Below, in pieces: positions 39,001 to 54,000 of a stretch of DNA of 64,000 nucleotides (position 1 is the first letter of the stretch; each line of letters opens with the position of its first letter). Source of the DNA: Pomphorhynchus laevis (lineage: Eukaryota; Acanthocephala; Palaeacanthocephala; Echinorhynchida; Pomphorhynchidae). The notes beneath the pieces were generated by a model. The model had not been told where the DNA came from. It saw only the letters and a list, made by a program, of their open reading frames with translations, and made no database searches. The stretch is from the NCBI GenBank assembly GCA_012934845.2, contig WNNJ02001726.1:1-64000 (forward strand), read 5' to 3'. The translations under genes were made by a program, and so were the position numbers.

Positions 39001-42000
39001 CCCTGTTTATTAAATAAAGTGATATTTCCTATTTGTTGGGCAAATAAGAATTGCCTTAATACTTACTACAAGATTGTTAATTAATTAATTTTTACTAAAT
39101 TATTGTTTCAATAATTTAGTAAAACACCTAGTATAAATATATATAATACCAATTTAGTTCTATAGATCAAACAAACATTGTCTGCTTTGTTAAAAAAGGT
39201 TTCTTGGGGAATTATATATAGGGCCAATGCAATATATCAATGTTACGCTTTTATGAAGCCGTTTTTACATATTCTTTGAAAATCGTGTATGATTTTATAT
39301 CTACTGTAGTTGATCGACAATGAGAACGTTTAAGTAATCAACTTCGCAAACGCTTTTATACTTCACCTAAAGAATACTCTTTCTCTAGAAAATATTTATA
39401 CTCAAACAATTTCTTTTTTTTTATTAAATATACGCTATTCGGATAAATGTGAATAAAATGTTGTAGGTTGTAATTAATAAATTTTTTTGTGTGTTTAGAG
39501 CCAGCTCTCAATTCTAGCGACACAAATAGTATGGACACAAAATGTTGAAGCAGCCGTTCATAATCATAGCCTTCACGATTTAGCAAAGAAAATTGACGAT
39601 TGTCTTTCAATTTGCGCTCAATCTGTTCTTGTTCAAACAGAGTATTTACCTCGAAAGAAATTAGAACAAATCGTGAGTTTTTCGAATTGTTATTTAGAGA
39701 CAACTTTAAAGATAAAAACGTACAACTTTTTTGCTTACAAAATTTCAAAATTATGCGTTAATTCTTAAAAGCTAAAGTTACGGAAAGTACGTTTAAATTA
39801 ACCGAAGACCAATTAAGATTTATAGATAAAGCAAACATTGCCTGCTTTGTCTATAAAAGTTTCTAGAAGCATATAAATTGACAAAAATCTTAAGTATTTA
39901 TGGTGAGTCTTGTACTCACATTTATATAAATGTTCGGAAATCTACAGTTACCGATTTTATTAGCAAAAGGCGATATGGAGTTAATTTGTTTTAGCTTTTA
40001 GGTATTGCTCTTGCATTGCTAAAATTACTATTTTAGTAATTTTAGTAATATGGGTTTGTACCATATTATTGCTTTTAAGTTTTTGAAATTTTTTTATGAT
40101 TTGCTGATAATCGATAATTGCATATTTGTGTATTTTAGAAATCGATAAGTAAAAAGTTTATTATTAAAGTTCTTTACAGTTAAGACTAAAACCAAATAAC
40201 CAAACTTTAATGAAAAAATTAATAAAAAATATTATTTTTCTTTTATTTGAAAAATTAATTATTTGAGAATAATTTATTAGGATTTTTTAATTATTAATAG
40301 AAAAAGTATTGGAATCATTAATGCGAGAAAGTACAATAGATTACTTAAGAAATAAAATAAAATTCAATTCAAGTACACTAATATACTGTAGACTAATATA
40401 CTGTAGACTACAGTATACTGTAGACTCTAGCACTGCTGGGTTCTAAAACAGAACATGATTTAAGAATTGATTCAACATGATTAAATATGTACGACGAATA
40501 ACTGTTTTTAAACGAATTTCATTTAAATTGCAAAATTACAATCGAATGTAATTATTTATACATATTTCTTATACATAATTATACATATTTCTTATAATTT
40601 ATATTATAAAATATATTACTAACTAATATAACAATTAAGATAATAAATAATTATAATTAATATAAATAATTATAAATATTTTAGTTCATTGATCCATAAA
40701 CTAAATTGCGTGAACTTCCGTCGTTACTTCAACAAATGAAAAAATTATTAATTATATATATTAACAAGCAACATATTGAAAAATTTTAACAAGATGTAAT
40801 GAAAAAAATCAAATACAAAAACTACTGAATTACAGCTGCTTGCTGGCCTTCATTTCCTCCTCGGCCTGTTTGCGGTTTCTGTCGTGTGGAAGAAGTTTAT
40901 CGGCGAAGCAACCTTTGCAGTATATTTCTCCATCCTGATCTTTATATGTACCCAAAGTCAACGTTGTATTGCAAGTTTTACATCTAAAGCACTTTTCATG
41001 CCATTGCGAACTGCACGCACCAATTCTTTCCGCAACATACACTGTGGTTCCACATCGTGAGCACTTTTCAATTGCTCCACCAAATTTCGGTCCCATTGTT
41101 TCTCGTTCATGCTCAGGAAAATACTCAACATTGTCGATATCGATCTTCGCAGTTGTCCTACGCGGCTGTTCAGTGATCATGATCGTTTGGATAGGTTGCT
41201 GGGGCATTATTTGTATGTTAGAAATCGGGCTGGCCTGGATTATTGGCAGTGTATCGGGAATTTGGTGCACTATCTCAGTCATGCATGACACGGGAATTAT
41301 TTCGTCGTACTCATTCATTGGGGTATGGTTCTTGTTGTTATCTTTGCAAACCGGTAGTCTCATCACTTCACGAGTTCGGCTCGAAGCACAAGAGTCTGGC
41401 TCGAAGAGGCGTTTCCCGGGTTCACATGTTTCCTGGTGTCCACCATCAAATGTCGATATTGGGATCTGGTCAAGTGACGCTACTATTGCTTTGGCGTTGC
41501 CTCTCATTATTGCAATAGAGATGCGCTGGTATAAATGCGAGATCGTCACGGCGTATCTGACTCCGCTTGTCCGGCTCATGTTATTTGCAACCCGTTTAAT
41601 GACCCTGTTTCCCTCTTCATTCCATCCCCCAAACGACTCCACTACAGCGGCTGAGAATATATACCCCGCTGCTTCGACCCTGCTCTTGTACTTCCGGTCT
41701 TTAACATTAGCCGCGTACGATGTAGCGGCGGCGAGCTGTGCGTTAGCAGCTGAGCGACGGTATGCCGTCTGTTGGGGTGAGTGACTGCAAAGTCGATTGC
41801 ATGGGGAGGATCCCCATAAAATAGGATGTCTGCCGGCCGTTCACGTAGGTCCGGGATAATACCTCGCACTTCCAGAGCTACATCCATCCGGGCTGATTGT
41901 GCGGCTGCGAATACCACGTCACGAATAGCATTATGCCGCTGTCCTTGGTAACCCCCGTATTGGCATGTTAACGAGTGTATGCCTTCCTTATCAGCTATGC

Positions 42001-45000
42001 GCATGCAGCGGCCGCACCTATAATCCTTTTCGTGTAAAGGAATCCCAATCCACATGCGGACTAGAATACAGAACTGTGGGGGTGTTAATTAGGTTCCAGA
42101 TGCCGCATTTGGTACAGCACTAAGCCAAGCCCTAGCTTTTGGACACGACATTGCATGTAGTCCGGGCACGATCCATTTCGCTAGATGATTGTATAAGCTG
42201 TGTCGAGGCGAGATTTTCAATCAGGCGTGAGGTTGATGATTGACCGCCCTCCGTAGACGGTATGAAGTGAGATCCCACTGTGGTTCTAAGGGTGGCTAAT
42301 GCCTCTGAATAGCCAGGAAAAAGTGTAGGATCCAGACTGTATTCTTCTCCGACCTGCATCACGCTATGTATAAATGCGCTCTGGACATGCGCCGCATTGC
42401 ATCTTAGGCCAAATCCACCCAGACGGATTGGGAGTGTCATCTGTGATTTCGCTGCTTCGTGTAGTTGACACGCGCATATTTTCTGAAAGGCGCTGGCGAT
42501 TTGTCTGTCGAATGACTGACAAAACGTTTTTGTAATCCTTGGATCAATTGAACGGAGAATAAAAAAATTATTAACAATATAATCTAGATTAGAGTAGGCA
42601 TGTAATTCTCATCACTTATTATCTACTTATTATCTTTTATTAATTTTTGATTATTTAAAGTGAGTTATATACTAAATTAAAATATGCATTTTTTACTTTT
42701 AATATGGTTTTATCGTTATATAAATGATTTAATATACAAAATATAAAAATATTTAGTTTTTGAAATACATTTAAAGTTAGTTTTTTGCTACCTTTGGTGT
42801 CAAATTAAATTATCAAAATTTAAATGCAAAAATTAAAATTAAAATTAAAATTTCGAGTTTATCTAGATTGTTTTTTGCATAGATGATTGAATTCGTATAT
42901 CAAAGAGATGCAGTGAGAAGACTTGAAGTTGACAAAATTGATTCTGTTGATGACTTTTATTGGATTTCGCTAATGCGCTTTTACTTTGATGATAAAGTAG
43001 ACCAACTACAGAGTGTGACTGTGAAAATGGCTAATTCTGAATTCAAATATAATTTTGAATACATGGGTATGCGCTATGCTATTTTTATCGACTGTTTCTT
43101 ATGAGCAACTCAACTTTTAACCAAAGGTTTGTGCTTTATTTTGTTAGACAAAATAAAGTTAAGTTCATTCAATTTCTAAATTTGATGGTTGACTTTAATC
43201 AAAAGGCATTTGCGTAAGTCTAAGTGATTTTCGTTCGTCAGGTATAATATAGTACACTGTAACATGTTTTGCACGCATTGAAGTTTAAGTTTGCAACTTT
43301 TATACTCTTCGTTGCTATGAGCTTTATTAATGCATATTGACTCTTTAAATTGCATTTTACCTTGAATTTATTAACCTAAATATCAAATATATGTGTAATT
43401 TATGATTTATTTAATGTGGACAATTTCTACTGTTTCTTAATATAGTTAAGCTAATGTTAAAATATTGTTTATTCAACTTTGCTAAATTAAATATTGTAGG
43501 TGTGCAAGAGAGACTTGTTCGTACACAGTTAACCGACAAGTGTGACCTTACGATGACACAAGCTTTGAATGCGCGATTAGGTGGTTCTCCATTCGGTCCT
43601 GCCGGCACAGGTAAAACCGAAACAGTAAAAGCGTTAGGCCGACAACTTGGCAGATTCGTACTTGTATTCAATTGTGATCAGAAATTCGATTTTCAGGTTC
43701 CATCATGTTTTGATTTAAACGCTGCCAATTTAAATGTTTTACTCCGTATTATTAGGCAATGGGTCGAATATTTATTGGTCTCTGTCAAGTAGGGGCATGG
43801 GGCTGTTTTGATGAATTTAACAGATTAGAAGAGGGCATGATGTCAGCAGTTTCTCAACAAATACAAACCATACAGAAAGCATTACGGAATATCAAATTAG
43901 GTACGTTATTTTGTTTAACATTTGTTTTTACGTTGAATTTTTATAGTATTTGTTTTATAACAAATAAAGACAAAATTAATTATATGACAAAATTCATTAA
44001 TTAATTTATTAATTTGCGTTTGTCAAAATTGAAATTAGTGTTTGACAAAATCAATAATCTAAAAAGTATATAAAAAGTTAGCATAAACAAAAATCATTAA
44101 AATAATGTTATAATTAATTAAAATAATATATTATTTTGTATAATTTATTTAACGTAATATATTTAATGTAATATATTTATATAATATATAAATATATAAT
44201 TTGCTATGTTAATGTCTGTCGTACTGTCCTTAGACCGCTTTAACTTTGAAAATCTCCCAATTACAAATAATATCTGAATAACAAAAAGTAATTTGTTAGA
44301 CAAAACTTGCTAGCACTTCCTTGAATTACCAAAAGTAATTAATTAATATTGTTAATTGTAAATATTGAAATTTAAATATAAATACAAATTGTATAAAAAT
44401 AATATGATTTTAATTAAATTATATAAATAAATTATATATAAATTAAATGTTTTTTTTTCTACTTTTTGTCTAAATTTAAATAAGATTTAATTAGATTAAT
44501 TAATAATTAATTAATCAATAAACAGAATTTTCTGCTTATTTTATTAAACAGAAAGTTTTGCTTAATAAAATAAAATAAATTTTATTTTTTTTCTGTTTAT
44601 TTTCTGTAAAGATATATTTTATAAATATATAATATATTAATAGTTTATTATATAATACAAATATATAAAATTTAATTTGGTATAATTTTTATTATACTAA
44701 ATTTCTTTTTATCTCGTTCGCTTTATTTTTTTCTTATTTTTAAAAAATCATGTAAACAAATAAATTTATTTTTGGAAATGTCTCTCATCTGTATGCTTAT
44801 TTTTTGTTTATTGAAACGTGTGTGGTTTGTTAAAAATATTTGACGATAAATCTTTATTTATAAAATTAAATAAAATATTATTATTTATATGTTTACCTCA
44901 AAATAATTTATTATTTTTAATAATTTAAATTTTATGTTTAAATAGTCAGATCATATATTATTCTTATAATTTAACGCTTTAACAATAGGAGAACGAGAAG

Positions 45001-48000
45001 TAGTGATCGAGCTACTGGACAGAAAAGTTGTCCTCCATTCAAATATGGCTATTTTTGTCACAATGAATCCGGGATATGCTGGGCGTAGTAATTTGCCAGA
45101 TAATCTGAAGAAGCTATTTCGCAGCTTTGCTATGACAAAGCCTGATAGCATCATGATTGCTCAGGTTATGCTTTATGCCCAGGTAAATATATTTCTATTT
45201 TATAATACAAATTTGTTATTTCTATTTGATAAAAAATTTGGTAATTTATATCAGTGCGTACGGCACTCCGTAATTACAAGGATATCTTCTTTAGTATTAA
45301 TTTTGATCGTATATGATGACTGAACTTTATTATCATAACATAATTATATTTCTTATATACTTAATATTTTCTAATATTTTTAATACATTTAAAATAAATA
45401 CGATTTTCAGATTATAAATTACACAAATACTTCATAACTTGTCAATATTTAGGGATTTTGCAAAGCTGAAACGTTGGCCAAAAAGGTTGTTCCTTTCTTT
45501 GAGCTTTGTAATGAGCAACTGTCTAATCAAAGTCATTATGATTTCGGATTGCGGTCGCTGAAAAACGTGCTTTTAATGGCTGGAGATATCAGAAGAAATA
45601 TAGAAGAAGATGTTAAGGATCTAGATGAAATTAAGGTTTGTATGATTGATAATCATTCATGATTTAGTATAATTGATGTAAATTACTAAATTATTATTTT
45701 AGAATTTATTTTCGATAAGCAAAAATTAAATAATTTTTTTAGCAGTTTTCTTGAAATCTAATTTGAATTTGACTTTTAAGAGCGAAGCACTCACAGATTC
45801 GGGATGAGCGTTTTAGTAAAACAATTTTTTAAAAGCTACTCTTTAAATATTTTATATTTAAAGCTCATAATTAAGTTTAATAAAAATAAATATTAAACTA
45901 ATATTATTTACTTAACTTATTAAAGTAAATATGTTTACTTAATTTATATAAACAAGCTGTAAATTTTTTTAGATTACAATATTACATTTTATTAGTTTAT
46001 TTTATCATTTTATTTTAAAATCATTTTAATAATCGTAGATAACTGAGTCTGATTTATAAAATACAAATTATCAATCAGAAACGTATTTACGCGATTAGGT
46101 GATAAAAAAAGTTTTAAATAGGAGGTTTAATTTAAAATATCTTCAGTGCAATATATTTAAACAGCGAATAATTGATTAAATGTTCTTTTGAACATTTAAT
46201 CCTTTAGGTTATGATAGTTTTCATATCCATCGAAGCATAGGCTTCGGTGCTCATAATCTTATTTATCTTGTAATTATAATATAATATAATATCTGATAAT
46301 ACTAATTGTACTAATTAGTATCATGTAGAAGGGGTGCCTAATAATTACTTCTGGAATTATAATAAGGAATTGTATTCGCTAATTAATAGTGAATTTAATT
46401 ATTATTTTAATTAAAGATTTCTGTTAATTAAAGTTTCTTACAAAAACTGGTTAAAGCAACTTTTCTACGGACAGTTTTAACTATCAAGATGTGAATAACT
46501 ATAAACTGTTAAAGGTTGTAAAATGTGAACAACTAAGTTTAAAAAAATTCAAACAAATACACAATTGACCTCACTGTAGCATTTTGTGAAAACAAAAACT
46601 TTTTTTTCATAAAAATAAAATGAAAATAACAAACAATAAAAGGAAAGATAAAATTAATAAAGATATGTGAACTTACTAAATTAAAGGATAACTATATAAT
46701 AACAACTATTGACAAAGCTAGTAATAACTTTGTCTTCATATGCAAAAAGCTTTATTATGATATACTAATGAAAGAGGTTAATTCTAATGATTTAAATGTA
46801 AATCCAACATATGAACGTAGTGAGTTGAGTTTAGAAACAATTATTACAAGTCACTGTTCTATAATGGATAAAAAGGGTATAAAGGTTGAATCAGATAATA
46901 AAACTATACCTATATAATATTGGAATCCAAAATTACATAAAAACCAATACAAATTAGGTTAATATATAGTGCGTTTAAATGTACATTAAAACCACTTTCT
47001 GTCTATATAAATAAAATACTTTAAGCAATTAAAGCACTTTAAAAAATATCGCAAGGTAATCGAAATTAATACTGGCATAAAACACTATTTCAGTGCAAAT
47101 TCTATAAAACAATTTTTAGAACACAGAAAAGGAATAAATTTTCAAAATATAAATACATACGATTTTAGTACGCTTTATACAAATCTAGATTTAGTAGATA
47201 TTAAAGAAGCGTTAGTAAAATTAATTAATCTTATATTCGGAAAAAGATATACATATATATGTTATAATAATTATAACGCCTATCTAACAAAAATTAAGCC
47301 ATCAAGTAAATATAAATATATGGATAAAATTGAATTAATAGAATCCTTAAATATTTCGATAAATCAAAATTATTTAAAAGTAGGGACATCTATATTTAGA
47401 CAAGTAAAATGTGTTCTAATGGGTGGTAATATTAGCCCAATTATAGCTGACTTGTTTTTAAGCTTTATAGAATATGAATTTGTTCATAACTGTGTAAAAA
47501 CTAAATCTAAACTTTATAAATATATGAAATATATGTTTCGATACATTGATGATATATGTGTATTTAATTCTAATAATTTTTATTCAATTAGTGAACAAAT
47601 TTATCCAGAAAGCTTTATTTTTAATAAAACCAATATTAATGATAAAGGAGGTGTATATATAGATATTAACATTAAATTAACATTAAATTAACATTAAATT
47701 AACATTAACTAAAACTACTATTAATTTATATCGTAAAGATGACATTTAAATTTACAAGAAACATATTTTTGCATGAGCATTCATGCATACCATATAATAT
47801 AAAATATAATACATTAAATAATGAAATTTTAAGAGCTTGCAACAATATGTAATAATATTAGCTTTCTTCAAAATCATTTAAATAATTTAATAGATACATA
47901 TTTTAAACTAGGTTACTATAAAAATAACATCAAGCAGAAAATAGTAAAATATATAAATTAACACAATAATATAAAGAATAAATTTAAACTCTTAAGTGGC

Positions 48001-51000
48001 AAATTTTTATAGATAGATAATAAATAATATACTTTGTATTAGAATATGATACTCCATAGTTTTATCAGAGGAAATACATCATTAGCATGTATTTGGCCCC
48101 GCTGCTATGTTGGGTAGAGAAGTTAGGGGCCGAAACCTGATAGCATAGCAGTTCCTCCTGATGACCTCTAATTCTTATTCTGATACAACGTCTGTTATTT
48201 ATTAGTCAATTCATAAAAATGACGTTTATTTTAAATTTCATTTTTTTTATTTATTTTGACTTGATTTAAATTATAGAAAATCTAAAAGCAATTATTAATT
48301 TTATTATTTAATTATTAAATTTTGATTTAGCATTATTATGTTTTGTTTAGTTTATAATTATATTAAATACGTAGTTATCTAATTTGATTAAATCTGTTCG
48401 TACCTTTTTTAGTTGTTTTTTTTTATTTTAATAAAAATGAAAATATTTAGTCTCGACAATATCTTTTGTTAGACAAAAGATATTGCCGTTTTTATTTGAT
48501 TGATCAAAAATAGAACACTGCATTAGCTTTATTTTTAAATTAATTATAAATTTCGTTTTAAAGATGAAATTTGTGCAAATAAATTTTACACGAGTTCTTG
48601 TTGTTTCATAAAATATAATTGTTTCGCATTTATTATCGTCGCTTAAACGATTTGATATGCATAGATTCATCCTAATTTGATTACATATAAAGTTATTTCC
48701 AAATAATAAATATAATAATAAATAATAAATATTTTAAAGGTGAATTAGACAGATCGTTAGATTAGAATGTTAATCTAAAAAAATTTAATCTAAGATATAG
48801 AGTTGTGTTTACAAAAATAACTCTAAAAGATGATGTAAAGTTACACCAATACGCAACTTATTGTTTGTTATGTTGTTCAAAGAGCTTTTTTGTTTAAAAT
48901 CGTTTCGTCTTATGAACTTTAACTTCTGCCAATTTCATATACTACTCTATTTTGTAATATTTACGATTGTTGTTTGTTCTTTTTGATTTTAGATATTGGT
49001 ACAATCAATTATGCAGTCATTCTCTCCTAGACTTATTTCTGAAGACCTTGTGCTTTTCAAAAACTTAGTTCAAAATATTTTTCCTAACGTTTCTCCTTTT
49101 ACCGCAAATTTGGATAGCCTTTATCAATGTTTAATTGAAGTTTGCGATTCACAAAATTTACTGACTTCCAAAACCAACGATTTATTTGGAAAGATTTGGC
49201 TCGATAAGGTATTTATTTTATACTCAATAGAATATAGGCATTTGTTTTTTAATTTCACTGCCGTTTTCTTTTAGTTTTTGCTTATGCTATAATCAATGAA
49301 ACACTTGCACATTTCATAGAAAATGCCAGCTAATGCTCGGTTACATTAATGTAGTTCCTTAATATACACAGCTTAACTTAATTATAATTTAAATTAATAT
49401 ATTTTACTATTTAAGGAACTTTTTACATTTGAATTTCTGTCTCTAAATTAGTTTGTTCTTACATTACTAATTAATCTAAATAACAGATTAATTTAATCTG
49501 AAGTAAATTAATTTAATCTTAATTTAAGTAAATCTTTATTTATTAATTTAATCTGAAGTTATTTATTCTGAAGTTTAGTTCGAAAAGTTAGAAATTATTT
49601 GAAAGCATTTTAATTATTCAAATTCATAAATTGTATTAAAATAAATTCTGTTGTTATATTTTAACCAGTTTAATTGTAAATTAAATTCACTATATGTGAA
49701 TCGAATTAAAATACATGTTTTTATAAAATCAATAATATAGACATTTTTCTACAAAATATTAAATCAAAATTATGGTATCCGTTATAGGATGTTATTCATC
49801 GAATCATTAACAAACTTAATTTCGTTAATAATGAAATTTATAACAAAAATGCAATAAATCATTTGCTTCTTGTATTTCAATAAATTTAAAGTTGTGTTAA
49901 CATACTCTTCACAAATTAAAAATAAATGTTTTAATAGTTTGTATATTAAATATATTCAATATTTAAATATTATATATATTTGTATATTAAGTATACAATA
50001 ATATATACATATATATTTGTATATTTACTAGTTTTAAATCGGCTATAATAAATTATTAAATTCATATTTTTTTCACATACATGACATGCGATAAACTTCA
50101 TTTAAAATATATCGCATTTTAAAAATCTACATTTGCTGACATATTTCATTACCAGACAACGGACTGTCGGTGTATTATTATCTACCATACATCTTTATAT
50201 AACATTTTTTTCTTATTTTTCGTATTGTTTCAATTTTAACAAATTATTGCAATCAGATTTTAAAATTATCAGAAACTGATTTATCAATTAGTTTAGTAAA
50301 TAGTTATAATTCAAAGAGTCAGATATAAAATGTTTTAATCTCATTTTTTAAATTCTTTAACTTTTAAGCCATAATTTTATAGATGCCTTTTCTTATTTTT
50401 CGTATTGTTTCGATTTTAACAAATTATTGCATTCAGATTTTAAAATTATCAGAAACTGATTTATCAATAAGTTTGGTAAATAGTTATAATTCAAAGAGTC
50501 AGATATAATATGTTTTAACCTCATTTATTAAATTCTTTAACTTTTAAGACATTATTTTTGATTTCTAATAATTATTTTTTTTTGCATTTGCCAACTTTAA
50601 TGGCTAATTATATTAGCCATTATAATTATTCATTTTATTTTGACACTTTAATTATCAAACAGCATAATGCGCAGATAAAAAATAGAATAAGATCGCAATT
50701 ATTAGCACTCAGCAACAATCTAGCTATTTCGTTATTATCATTTGATAATTTGAAAACTGTTTCAAAATAAAGACTAATTTTTGGAATGAGGTTTACAATT
50801 GCATTATGAATAGTCATTCACTTTCTAATTATAGATGGAAGTTTTTATTTGGTTAGTGTTTAGAAGTATGGGATAAATATCTTTTAATCGTACAGAGGTA
50901 TTGTGCTAGCCTTTTGATACTCGTGTTGACTGATAGTTTCTAATGTCGAACATATAGTCTTGTTAAACATAGAGTATTATCTTATTTAAACAATTTATAT

Positions 51001-54000
51001 AGCACTTAAATGGCACAATTTTGCTTTTAAAATTTTGCAACAGTTCTTATTGAAAATCAACGATTCATTTTGATAATTTACTCTATGAATTTCATCAGTC
51101 TTTATTTAAAGGCTTTGGTATTTTATGCTATTATAAAATAATATTATATAATATGTAATATTATTTTCCTTACTCGACTCGTGTTTGATATACCGTCCAA
51201 AAATTCTGATATTAATGAAATCATTAAGATGACATGGTAAGCTGACCATGTAGCTATGGGTGTTTAACATGCAGAGTTTAATATAAAGGAACAAATGAAT
51301 CTGTTGGAATTAATTGTTTTTTAGATACTAAGGTTAAATTAAAAATGTTTAAAATTTTACGTTTTTGTCATTCTATAAATAATGCTATATTAAACGCTAT
51401 GTTTAGGTTTTACAACTGCACGAAATTATAAAGCTAAACCACGGAATAATGATGATTGGTAATTCCGGAACGGGTAAGACATTAGCCTGGCGATCTTTGC
51501 TAATGGCACTTAACCTGGTGGAATTAAAGAGTAGGGCATCTGATTCACTTTCATTATTGGACATGATATCGTCAGCCGTCACTTTATCATTGAATCAATG
51601 TACAGTTATTGATCCAAAATCAATGAGCAAGGATACGCTGTACGGTAAAATGGATGCTAATATTCGTGAATGGAAAGATGGTCTATTTACATATACACTT
51701 CGACGTGTTATCGACAGCATAAAAACCGATGGGAAAGTTGATTTGAGGCATCGGTATTGGATAGTGTTTGATGGAGATGTCGATCCAGAATGGGTTGAAA
51801 ATCTTAATTCAGTACTTGACGATAACAAGATGTTAACGTTGCCAAACGGAGAACGCTTACAGCTACCTTCATCAGTTAGGATACTTTTCGAAGTACAGGA
51901 TCTCAAATCTGCTACGCTCGCAACAATTTCACGATGTGGCATGGTTTGGTTTCCGGATAATTGTGTAACCGAATGCATGCACTATCATCGTTTTCTTGCA
52001 GATCCATTACAATCTCAGACAAATCGCTCAGTTGTATCTTCGAATGAAGGAAATCTCTCGATTTCGCAATTATTACGAACAATTTGGAAGCCATTCTTTG
52101 CTTACCCTGACGGATTAGTCAGTCAGTGTTTAAATCTAATGAAACTCGAGAAGAATCATGTTATGGACTTTACTGTGATTAGAGCAATAGGTAGTTTGTA
52201 CTCATTTCTTTCACAGTTCGAATATAAATTAATTATCTACAATAACAATCATCCGGATTTTCCTCTGGATCCGGAAGCGGTGGAAATGTATGCTCTTAAA
52301 TCTATCGCTTACTGTATAATTTGGGCATTTGCTGGTGATTGCAGCGATAGCGTTCGTAGAAAGCTATCTACTTTCATACGCGAACATAGCTTAATTTCAA
52401 TGCCCAGTAAAGAACTCATTGAATATGAAGTGTCGTTACCCGAAGGAGATTGGATTCCGTGGTCGCAGCGTGTTCCTACTATCGAAATTGAAACACATAA
52501 AGTCGGATCTACTGACTTAATTATTCCTACTGTAGACACTATCCGCCACGAAACTCTTGTTTATAACATGCTTGCTGAAAGGCGTCCGTTAATATTATGT
52601 GGTCCACCTGGATCAGGAAAAACAATGACTTTATTATGCTCACTTAGGAATTTACCAGACTTAGACGTTGTCAGTCTAAATTTCTCCAGTGCAAGCATGC
52701 CAGAATTACTTATAAAAAGCTTGTTGCAATATTGCGAAATTAGAAAAACATCGAGAGGTCTTGTAATGTCTCCAGCAAATCCGAGTAGATGGGTTGTTCT
52801 AATGTGTGATGAAATTAATCTTCCTGATTTCGACAAATACGGAACTCAACGCATCATTTCATTTATCCGTGGTATGTTAGAGCAAGGCGGATTCTATCAC
52901 TCAGTAAGTCATCAATTTATACATCTTGATCGTGTGCAATTTGTTGGCGCATGTAATCCTCCAGCCGATCCTGGCAGAAAGCCTTTGTCTCATAGGTAGG
53001 TTTGTTTTTAGTTTACATGAAATTAAGGAGTAGAAAAAATATTTTATCACAAAGGTTAATCCCAGATAATATTTGACAATACAAAATTATTAAAAACTAA
53101 AAATGAAAGGATAAATAAGAGAAAATGTTAAAATTATTAAAACAATAAATCTAGTTAACTGAAAGCGCACGTAATGAATGCGGGAAATATCAAACTAGAG
53201 CTACATTTTTGTCGATAAGCATTTTTAATCACAATTTTGGAATGCTAACGATCGAATTAACTTTACTAAACTAGAAAGGGAAATTTGTAAATCTGAAAGC
53301 AAACAAACGTGACGCAAAATCAAATTCACAATCACATATTTTTATTGCTTGAATAAAAAATATTATTTTTTAAATAATAAACACCGCATTTTACAATCTG
53401 CTTTTATTTTTTATCTTCAGAGATTGCAAAACAGTCACCTTGTTTTGTTACTGTTTTAATTCTAGATATTATTCTTGTCATTTATGTTGAAATTTTTCAC
53501 ACAACAAATAAACAATTAATAATTATACAATTATTTAAAGAAAATTATAATCGTGTGATTCTTTCAATCCTATCAGCATCACTACAATCAGAAATGATTT
53601 CACGCCTACATTTCGTGTTTCGGTCCTGTTACTGCTTCTGTCGAACTCCTTGTCGCCGAACTACTGATTTATATTTGGCTCATATACCAAATTACACAAT
53701 TAATGTGTTCTATATCTGGTGTGGGCAGTAACTAATATTCGCAATTCGAATCCTTCACACACCGATTTTTTATTCCGTTCTAGGACGAAATGTTCACTTG
53801 ACAGTAAACCGTAAGCTGTCTTTTTACTATTGTGAATATATTGCATACACGAGCCGTTATTCTTAACTGGTCGGTTTGATATTATCCTCGTGTGGTTGTT
53901 TGAATCCTATCAGCATCACTGTACACTACAATCAGCGTGGGTGGACCTAATCAGCAGTGAGCCCACGCCTACATTTCGTGTTTCGGTCCTTTTACTGCTT

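Larger units (their letters stand above)
40739..42574. repeat. Possible 13-bp target-site duplication
   Basis: AAAAAATTATTAA occurs at 40739-40751 and 42562-42574, just outside the retrotransposon-LIM insert. It is A/T-only sequence, so chance is possible. Confidence 0.5.
39673..42882. other. Intron 31 (3210 nt)
   Basis: Hosts a minus-strand retrotransposon insert that carries a LIM domain (about 40752-42561). Flanks are AT-rich. Confidence 0.85.
45636..48992. other. Intron 36 (3357 nt)
   Basis: Contains a Penelope-like element (about 46660-47990), a short 11-bp tandem repeat (47668-47707) and its terminal-repeat unit (48050-48240). AT-rich flanks. Confidence 0.85.

Noticed and set aside
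40969-41784. 271-codon plus-strand frame opposite the LIM chimera
   Set aside because: It is the antisense shadow of the minus-strand frame, which carries the recognisable RT and LIM motifs.
48110-48175. Hammerhead ribozyme in the Penelope-linked terminal repeat (GAAAC then CTGATGA)
   Set aside because: The GAAAC precedes CTGATGA, and folding it as a permuted form gives mismatched stem II and a bulged stem III. The order in the adjacent copies is not better, so no ribozyme was called here.
53719-53765. tRNA gene suggested by a TTCGAATCC box and CACACC end
   Set aside because: Only about 45 nt with no D-arm or proper anticodon arm, and it is repeated in both SINE-like copies. It is a SINE part, not a tRNA gene.
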